Assembly: GCF_042660285.1 (NCBI RefSeq)
Contig: NZ_JBHSTP010000001.1
Location: 1,240,001-1,304,000, forward strand
DNA: 64,000 bases
DNA from: Luethyella okanaganae
GTDB taxonomy: Bacteria > Actinomycetota > Actinomycetes > Actinomycetales > Microbacteriaceae
Reading direction: 5' to 3'
A program made the position numbers and the translations under genes. Below are positions 57,980 to 64,000 of this stretch, one piece after another (the stretch's first letter is position 1; the number at the start of each line of letters is the position of its first letter). The notes under the pieces were generated by a model. The model saw only the letters and a list, made by a program, of their open reading frames with translations, searched no databases and was not told where the DNA came from.

Positions 57980-58912
57980 CTACTCCCGGCCGGCTGGCGG
58001 CTCGTCGTCGTTCTTGCGTTTGAAAGCGAGGAACTTCTCAAGCTCAGCGGCGATCTCATCGGCGCTCGGGAGCTCACCGTCCTCGTCCGTGAGGGGGGAT
58101 CGCAGGGTCGTGCCCTGCATGTAGCTGTCGTGACGTTCCTCGAGAGTGCCCACCAGTCGTGCCAGCTCACCGTTGTCGGCAACCTGCTCGTCGATCTTCG
58201 CGACGAACTCCCGTCCCTGTTCGCGCAGGCGGTCGGTGGGAAAGATGAGGCCAGTGGCCGCACTCACGCTCTCCAGCGCGGCAATCGCCGCGGAAGGGTA
58301 TTCGGTGTCCGAGAGATAGTGCGGAATCAGCAGCACGAACCCGACCGTGGGATGCCCGAGCTGCTGCAGACGATACTCGACGAGATGCAGGGCGTTCGCC
58401 GGCACCTGCGTGTGCGGGCGCCACACCGACATCGACTCCGTCAGCTCGCTGCGGTTCCCACTCACGGTCACGCCGATCGGCCTCGTGTGCGGCACAGGCA
58501 TGGGGATCGCGTGAACCCATGTCGTCGTGGCAACGGAGAACCGTTCGACGAGGTCGATGACCGCCCGGCTGAAACGCTCCCACTGGAAGTCCGGCTCGAA
58601 ACCGGATAGGAGCAGGAACGGCTGGCCGAGTTCGTCCTTCGCCAGATAGAGACGCAGGGACGGTGGCTGGTAGCCGGTCAGGTGATCCTGGTCGAAATAG
58701 ATGATCGGACGTCGCGCCCGGTAGTCGAGCAGGATGTCGGGATCGAACTCGGCGACCACGACGCTCTCGAGCGTGTTCAGGAGATACTCGGTGAACTGGC
58801 TCACCGCGCCACCGGCGTCGGCGAAGCCAGTGAGGCCCGCGACTATGTGCAACCCCTCGGGAACGCCGGCGGCGTCCGGAGTCAGGATGTACAGTTCGCT
58901 GGGCTCACGCAT
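57980..58912 (-). CDS. PAC2 family protein
   Basis: Protein of 310 residues of the PAC2 family (proteasome assembly chaperone-like), known in actinobacteria without fixed role. GLTGFADAGGAVSQF near residue 27 and LLLSGFEPDFQWERF near 98 match the family. C-terminal acidic, Lys-rich tail. Confidence 0.85.
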   Translation of the reverse strand: MREPSELYILTPDAAGVPEGLHIVAGLTGFADAGGAVSQFTEYLLNTLESVVVAEFDPDILLDYRARRPIIYFDQDHLTGYQPPSLRLYLAKDELGQPFLLLSGFEPDFQWERFSRAVIDLVERFSVATTTWVHAIPMPVPHTRPIGVTVSGNRSELTESMSVWRPHTQVPANALHLVEYRLQQLGHPTVGFVLLIPHYLSDTEYPSAAIAALESVSAATGLIFPTDRLREQGREFVAKIDEQVADNGELARLVGTLEERHDSYMQGTTLRSPLTDEDGELPSADEIAAELEKFLAFKRKNDDEPPAGRE

Positions 58913-59034
58913 GCTTCCACTCTATGTGTCGGGAGAGGGCCGATCTCCTGATGCAGGCCCAATGGGTCATGCCCAGAGCGAACACCGGCGCCGCACCGGT
59001 AATTGCGACGAGACCGTCTCGATAGCATCGATCC

Positions 59035-60519
59035 ATGACGTCTCCCACGCTTTCGGTTTCCACCTCGCCCGCTATCGACTCCGACGCCGATGTCGTGGTC
59101 GTCGGCGCGCTCAGCACGGATGGGGATGTCACCCTTCACGCCGACGCGGCCTACTCCGAGCTCGGCGGGCAGCTCGCCGCGTTCGGCGTGACCGGCGCGC
59201 GCGACCAACTCGTCCGCATCCCGGCTGTGATCGGACGGGCGAAGAGCATTGCGATCGTCGGCCTCGGGCCGGAGGCGTCGGCGGAGGCACTCCGCTATGC
59301 CGCCGGGACTGCGGTCCGTCGACTGACCGGCGTCGACACCGTCGCGATCGCCCTCCCGCTCACCGGGGCCGAACAGGCGGCGGCCGTGCTCGAGGGTGCG
59401 GCGATCGGCGGATACGCCTTCACCGAGTACCGTCACACGACGAAAGAGAAGACCAAGATCCCGGCCGGCGCCGTCACAGTGCACTCCGCCTCCGAGGTCG
59501 AGCGGCCAATCATCGACCGCGCCGTCGCCGTCGCCGAGGCGATCGGCCTCGTCAAGGACCTCGTCAACACACCGCCGTCGGATCTGTTTCCGGCGAGCTT
59601 CGCCGACAGGGCGGTTGCGGTCGCAGCCGATCTGCCCCTCGAGATACGCATCTGGGACGAAGAGCAACTCGCAGCCGGCGCATTCGGCGGGATCCTCGGT
59701 GTCGGCCAGGGATCGTCGCGCCCGCCGCGCCTCGTCAAGGTGAGCTATTCCCCCGCCGACGCCTCGAAGCACCTCGCTCTCGTCGGCAAGGGAATCACCT
59801 TCGACTCCGGCGGACTATCGCTCAAGCCTCCCGCATCGATGGTCGGTATGAAGTACGACATGACCGGGGCGGCCACCGTGCTCGCCGTCGCGCTCGCGGC
59901 TGCCCGGCTCGCCCTTCCCGTGCGGGTGACGGCCTGGCTGTGTCTCGCCGAGAATATGCCGTCGGGGACGGCGATCCGCCCGAACGACGTGTTGCGCATC
60001 CGCGGCGGCCAGACCGTCGAGGTGCTCAACACCGACGCGGAGGGTCGTCTCGTCCTCGCCGACGGGCTCGTCGCGGCGAGCGAGGAGCATCCGGACGCGA
60101 TCGTCGATGTCGCGACGTTGACCGGAGCTGCGGTCGTGGCCCTCGGCAACCGGTATACCGGGGTCATGGGCGACGACGAGCTCGTCGCCCAGGTCCTCGA
60201 GAGCGCGAAGGCCGTCGACGAGAGCTTCTGGGCCATGCCGCTGCCCGGCGAGCTGCGTGCGACGATCGACTCGGATGTCGCGGACATCGCCAATGCCAAG
60301 ATCGGGAGCTCCGCGGGCGGGATGCTCCTGGCCGGGGTGTTCCTGCGCGAGTTCGTCGGCACGCGGCAGGATGACGAGACTCCGATCCCCTGGGCCCACC
60401 TCGACATCGCAGGCCCCTCCAACAACGAGGGTTCTGCATTCGGGTTCACGGGCGCAGGACCGACCGGGGTATCCGTTCGCGCCCTCATCCGTTTGGCCGA
60501 GGAGTACGGCCGCCCGTAG
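59035..60519 (+). CDS. pepA: Leucyl aminopeptidase
   Basis: M17 aminopeptidase of 494 residues with two metal ions. GKGITFDSGGLSLKP near residue 252 (catalytic Lys) and NTDAEGRLVLADGL near 331 (metal ligands) are clear. Cytoplasmic peptide turnover. Divergent from PAC2. Confidence 0.94.
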   Translation: MTSPTLSVSTSPAIDSDADVVVVGALSTDGDVTLHADAAYSELGGQLAAFGVTGARDQLVRIPAVIGRAKSIAIVGLGPEASAEALRYAAGTAVRRLTGVDTVAIALPLTGAEQAAAVLEGAAIGGYAFTEYRHTTKEKTKIPAGAVTVHSASEVERPIIDRAVAVAEAIGLVKDLVNTPPSDLFPASFADRAVAVAADLPLEIRIWDEEQLAAGAFGGILGVGQGSSRPPRLVKVSYSPADASKHLALVGKGITFDSGGLSLKPPASMVGMKYDMTGAATVLAVALAAARLALPVRVTAWLCLAENMPSGTAIRPNDVLRIRGGQTVEVLNTDAEGRLVLADGLVAASEEHPDAIVDVATLTGAAVVALGNRYTGVMGDDELVAQVLESAKAVDESFWAMPLPGELRATIDSDVADIANAKIGSSAGGMLLAGVFLREFVGTRQDDETPIPWAHLDIAGPSNNEGSAFGFTGAGPTGVSVRALIRLAEEYGRP

Positions 60520-60624
60520 TACAGTCGTATGGGCAAGAATGACTTGCCTTAGTCGCCTGCCCACGTGTCACGATCACGCGGCGCAGACCAGGTCACGGAT
60601 CCTGATGCACGAGGGAGTAACTGG

Positions 60625-61995
60625 GTGTCGGAACAGAATTTTGACATTGTCGTTCTCGGTGGCGGAAGCGGTGGGTATGCAGCGGCGCTGCGTGCCGTCC
60701 AGCTCGGCCTCACCGTCGGCCTGATCGAGAAGGGCAAGGTCGGCGGCACCTGTCTGCATCGCGGTTGCATCCCGACGAAGGCGCTGCTCCACTCGGCTGA
60801 GGTCGCCGACTACGCCCGTGAGTCCTCGAAGTTCGGCGTCAACACGACCTTCGACGGCATCGACGTCGCAGCGGTGACCGCCTACCGCGAGGGCATCGTC
60901 TCGAGCAAGTGGAAGGGACTCCAGGGGCTCATCAAGGCACGCGGCATCACGACGATCGAGGGCGAGGGGCGTCTCACCTCACCGACCACCGTGCAGGTCG
61001 GCGAGGATTCCATCGTCGGCAAGCATGTGATCCTGGCGACCGGGTCCTATTCGCGCTCGCTTCCGGGTCTCGAGATCGGCGGTCGCGTCATCACGAGCGA
61101 ACAGGCCCTCGAACTCGACTTCGTCCCGAAGAAGGTCGCCGTCCTCGGCGGCGGAGTCATCGGGGTCGAGTTCGCGAGCGTCTGGAAGTCGTTCGGAGCC
61201 GATGTCACGATCGTCGAGGCTCTCCCGCACCTCGTTCCGAACGAGGAGGAGTCGGTGAGCAAGCAGCTCGAGCGCGCGTTCCGCAAGCGCGGCATCGACT
61301 TCAAGCTCGGAGTGCGTTTCCAGGGCGTGACCCAGGACGACTCGGGAGTCGTCCTCACCCTCGAGAACGGCGAGACCGTCGAGGCCGAGCTCCTGCTCGT
61401 CGCTGTCGGCCGTGGCGCGGCGACCGCCGGCCTGGGATTCGAAGAGGTCGGCGTCGCCATGGATCGCGGCTTCGTCCTCACGAACGAACGGCTTGCCACC
61501 AACGTCCCCGGCGTTTACGCCGTCGGCGACATCGTCCCAGGTCTCCAGCTGGCCCACCGTGGTTTCCAGCAAGGCATCTTCGTCGCCGAGGAGATCGCCG
61601 GTCTCAACCCGATCGTCGTCGACGACGTCAACATCCCCAAGGTCACCTACTGCGACCCGGAGGTCGCGTCGGTCGGGTACACGGAGGCCAAGGCGGTCGA
61701 GAAGTTCGGCGCGCAGGTGTCGAGCTACGAGTACAACCTGGGAGGCAACGGCAAGAGCGCCATCATCGGAACGAGCGGATCCATCAAGGTCGTCCGCGTC
61801 AACGACGGTCCCGTTGTCGGCGTCCACATGATCGGCGCCCGTGTCGGCGAGCTCATCGGCGAAGCCCAACTCGCGGTGAACTGGGAAGCGTATCCGGAGG
61901 ACATCGCTCCCCTCATTCACGCGCACCCAACGCAGAACGAGGCGATGGGTGAGGCGTTCCTCATGCTCGCAGGGAAGCCGCTGCACGCGCTTTAG
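60625..61995 (+). CDS. lpd: Dihydrolipoyl dehydrogenase (E3)
   Basis: Flavoprotein of 456 residues: FAD motif VVLGGGSGGYAAALRA, redox disulfide GGTCLHRGCIP near residue 40 and the C-terminal His-Glu (HAHPTQNEAMGE). Reoxidises dihydrolipoamide of the E2 encoded next. GTG 60625 (SEQNFDIVVLG) preferred to an upstream ATG at 60565. Confidence 0.94.
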   Translation: MSEQNFDIVVLGGGSGGYAAALRAVQLGLTVGLIEKGKVGGTCLHRGCIPTKALLHSAEVADYARESSKFGVNTTFDGIDVAAVTAYREGIVSSKWKGLQGLIKARGITTIEGEGRLTSPTTVQVGEDSIVGKHVILATGSYSRSLPGLEIGGRVITSEQALELDFVPKKVAVLGGGVIGVEFASVWKSFGADVTIVEALPHLVPNEEESVSKQLERAFRKRGIDFKLGVRFQGVTQDDSGVVLTLENGETVEAELLLVAVGRGAATAGLGFEEVGVAMDRGFVLTNERLATNVPGVYAVGDIVPGLQLAHRGFQQGIFVAEEIAGLNPIVVDDVNIPKVTYCDPEVASVGYTEAKAVEKFGAQVSSYEYNLGGNGKSAIIGTSGSIKVVRVNDGPVVGVHMIGARVGELIGEAQLAVNWEAYPEDIAPLIHAHPTQNEAMGEAFLMLAGKPLHAL

Positions 61996-62059
61996 CCTGG
62001 CAACGCCTCTACACCGCAATAAGCTACTAGCGAATACCGCTTTTGAAGGAGACAAGCGC

Positions 62060-63544
62060 ATGAGCGAATCCGTCAGCCTGCCGGCACTCGGCGAGAGTGT
62101 CACAGAGGGCACGGTCACCCGCTGGCTCAAGAACGTGGGCGACCGCGTCGAAGTCGACGAGCCGCTGCTGGAGGTCTCGACCGACAAGGTCGACACTGAG
62201 ATCCCATCGCCCATCGCAGGCGTCGTCGAGGCGATCCTCGTTCAGGAGGATGAGACCGTCGAGGTCGGCACAGCGCTCGTGACCATCGGTGACGGCTCAG
62301 ACGCGGTGGGCGCTCCGGCAGCCCCCGCCGCCGAAGCGGCCCCGGTTGCGGCTGCGGAGCCCGTCGTTGCGCCCGAACTGGTCGCCACGGTGCCCGTCGT
62401 CGTCGCGCCGCCAGCCCCCATGGCGGCTCCTCCGGCCGCCACCACCGAGCCGGCCGTCACTACCGAGCCGGCTGTCACTACCGAGCCGGCCGCCGCTACC
62501 GAGCCGATCGCCGCTACCGAGCCGATCGCCGTACTGCAGCCGATCGCAACTCCTGTTATCGAGCCGGAGCCCGTCGCCACCGTCGCGGCCGAGCCCTCTC
62601 CGGCCCAGACTGAGGCGGCCGCCCACACCCCGGGCGCGCACGCCGGAACGGGTGGTTACGTCACCCCGATCGTCCGCAAGCTCGCGAACGAACAGGGTGT
62701 CGATCTCTCAACCCTCACCGGCACCGGCGTCGGTGGGCGCATCCGCAAGCAGGATGTGCTCTCGGCCCAGGTTCCGACGGCGACCGCCGAACAGACGGCG
62801 CCGACGGCGCATGTGATCGAGGTCTCGCCGCTGCGCGGTACGATCCAGCCGATGTCGCGTCTGCGCAAGGTCGTCGCCGAGAGGGCCGTGGTGTCCATGC
62901 AGTCCACGGCGCAACTCACGACAGTCGTGGAGGTCGACGTCACCCGTGTTGCCATGCTCCGCGACAGGGTCAAGGGCGAGTTCCTCGCCAAGACCGGCAA
63001 CAAGCTCTCCTTCCTGCCGTTCTTCGCCCTTGCCGCCGTTGAGGCGCTCAAGGCCTACCCGATCATCAACGCGACCGTCGAGGGGGATTCCATCGTCTAC
63101 CCGGACCACGAGAACCTGAGCATCGCTGTCGACACGGAGCGTGGACTGCTCACACCGGTCGTGCACAACGCGAGCTCGCTCGACCTTGCGGGTCTTGCGG
63201 CGCAGATCGCCGACCTCGCCGCCCGCACGCGTGACAACAAGCTCAAGCCCGATGAGCTCGCAGGGGGGACATTCACCTTGACCAACACCGGTTCGCGTGG
63301 CGCCCTGTTCGACACTCCGCTCGTCTTCTTGCCGCAGGTGGCCATTCTCGGCACGGGAACCGTATCGAAGAAGCCCGTCGTCGTGACCGACAACGGCATC
63401 GACGCGATCTCGATCCGTTCGACCGTGTACCTCGCACTCTCCTACGACCATCGCATCGTCGACGGCGCGGACGCGGCCCGCTTTCTCACGACCGTCAAGG
63501 TCCGTCTCGAGAGCGGTGCGTTCGAGGGCGACCTCGGCATCTAG
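62060..63544 (+). CDS. sucB: 2-oxoacid dehydrogenase E2 (dihydrolipoamide acyltransferase)
   Basis: Protein of 494 residues: one lipoyl domain with EVSTDKVDTEI (lipoyl Lys near residue 42), an Ala/Pro/Thr linker with TEP repeats, an E3-binding domain (VTPIVRKLANEQGVDLSTL near 197) and the catalytic domain with SYDHRIVDGADAARF (His near 468). Either succinyl- or acetyl-transferase; SucB/DlaT cannot be separated for certain. AAGGAGAC upstream of ATG. Confidence 0.88.
   Translation: MSESVSLPALGESVTEGTVTRWLKNVGDRVEVDEPLLEVSTDKVDTEIPSPIAGVVEAILVQEDETVEVGTALVTIGDGSDAVGAPAAPAAEAAPVAAAEPVVAPELVATVPVVVAPPAPMAAPPAATTEPAVTTEPAVTTEPAAATEPIAATEPIAVLQPIATPVIEPEPVATVAAEPSPAQTEAAAHTPGAHAGTGGYVTPIVRKLANEQGVDLSTLTGTGVGGRIRKQDVLSAQVPTATAEQTAPTAHVIEVSPLRGTIQPMSRLRKVVAERAVVSMQSTAQLTTVVEVDVTRVAMLRDRVKGEFLAKTGNKLSFLPFFALAAVEALKAYPIINATVEGDSIVYPDHENLSIAVDTERGLLTPVVHNASSLDLAGLAAQIADLAARTRDNKLKPDELAGGTFTLTNTGSRGALFDTPLVFLPQVAILGTGTVSKKPVVVTDNGIDAISIRSTVYLALSYDHRIVDGADAARFLTTVKVRLESGAFEGDLGI
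62438..62545. repeat. 18-bp tandem repeats in the E2 linker
   Basis: Six 18-base units, the last degenerate, coding for TTEPAV-type hexapeptides between lipoyl and E3-binding domains. Flexible, Pro/Thr/Ala-rich linkers are normal in E2 proteins; unit number may vary. Confidence 0.8.
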
Positions 63545-63573
63545 CCGCCACCTCGCCATCGGACTCCCTCCGT

Positions 63574-64000
63574 TCACGGACCGAAGATCTCACGAAGACG
63601 CCAACCGGCCTCACCCTTGATCATCAAGAGTGGGGCCGGTTCATCGTTGGCCCCGGAAACGCTCTGGCCTTGCCTGGTCGCTGCCACGAGGGCGGCGTTG
63701 CCGTTCCTCTCGACGACCGTCGCCTCTGACAATCCGATCGTCTCGGGCACGGCGTGGGTGTCGTTCTGCTGTGCGCGTCGAATCGCGGCCGAGTCGGCCG
63801 CCGCGAGCGGGGAACCGCTTTCAACGGCATCGTCGAGGCAGATCACCGACGACGAGGCAAAACATTCCACCCGACGTTCCACGAGGGCAGTCGCAGCCGC
63901 TATCGGATCGTCGGCGTTCACAGCGATCGAATAGTCGGCACGACGCGGCGAGCCCGCGAGTCCCGTGTCGCGACCATCCTCTTCATCCTTTCCCCGACCG
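63574..64000 (-). CDS. Hypothetical protein (partial)
   Basis: Frame open to the right edge: about 141 residues, ending PLLMIKGEAGWRLREIFGP. Two Cys (VECFASSSVICLDD) may pair. The upstream part is charged (GKDEEDGRD), so the gene continues beyond the window. Not recognised; probably a secreted or membrane-linked protein of unknown role. GTG at 63921 is an internal possibility. Confidence 0.55.
   Translation of the reverse strand, partial: GRGKDEEDGRDTGLAGSPRRADYSIAVNADDPIAAATALVERRVECFASSSVICLDDAVESGSPLAAADSAAIRRAQQNDTHAVPETIGLSEATVVERNGNAALVAATRQGQSVSGANDEPAPLLMIKGEAGWRLREIFGP

Noticed and set aside
62242..62641. Gly/Ser/Ala-repeat proteins on the minus strand
   Set aside because: Mirror of the E2 linker repeats, not genes.

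Overview
The window is high-GC actinobacterial DNA and most resembles Microbacteriaceae. Markers for this are the tatC-helY-lnt-rbpA order, the trpD-ctaE-qcrCAB block next to ctaFDC, a separate parC/parE pair beside gyrase-type homology, a MurT/GatD pair lying directly downstream of the principal sigma factor, and frequent GTG/TTG starts. No rRNA, tRNA, CRISPR array, transposase or integrase was seen. One run of 96 N (25396-25491) marks an assembly gap.

Layout. (1) 1-7.9 kb is core: end of tatC, helY, lnt, rbpA, a glycerophosphodiesterase, an SPFH/NfeD pair and an SDR. (2) 7.9-25.9 kb is an accessory stretch full of broken genes: an internally deleted amidase, an intact UvrA-like ATPase, a CcdA/DsbA-type pair, two damaged RES-domain genes (one with its Xre-type antitoxin), a truncated ECF sigma factor fused tail-to-tail to one RES gene, an intact Phd/RelE-type module, and a histidine kinase joined to a response regulator by deletion. 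It then holds a cluster of small secreted proteins with Cys-containing hydrophobic tails, each beside a small membrane protein, followed by a duplicated DUF3472/ricin-lectin gene whose second copy is decayed. (3) 26-29.4 kb holds an ABC-2 exporter and an ArsR-MFS pair with an operator-like palindrome. (4) 29.8-34.7 kb is glycerol/dihydroxyacetone metabolism: dhaKLM divergent from glpF-glpK. (5) 34.7-44.6 kb is respiration: trpD, ctaE, qcrCAB, an rRNA methyltransferase, ctaF-ctaD-ctaC and erpA. (6) 44.7-64 kb is housekeeping: M20 dipeptidase, DUF3043 protein, phosphodiesterase, parC/parE (convergent), a small DUF7455 protein, GatD-MurT, sigA, an MFS carrier, a PAC2 protein, pepA, lpd, the E2 component sucB, and the end of an unidentified gene.

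How they work together. QcrCAB and CtaCDEF form the bc1-aa3 supercomplex; a DtxR-like iron box precedes ctaE, and ErpA (Fe-S insertion) is close by. GlpF/GlpK and DhaKLM channel glycerol and dihydroxyacetone to glycolysis. Lpd and the E2 protein belong to a 2-oxoacid dehydrogenase.

Most worth a second look: the repeated 'secreted protein with Cys-bearing hydrophobic tail plus small membrane protein' cassettes at 20.2-23.4 kb (candidate toxin/immunity units), and the MurT/GatD pair, in which GatD has Gly where the nucleophilic Cys is expected and MurT lacks the usual Cys4 zinc ribbon. That would fit B-type peptidoglycan but remains inference.
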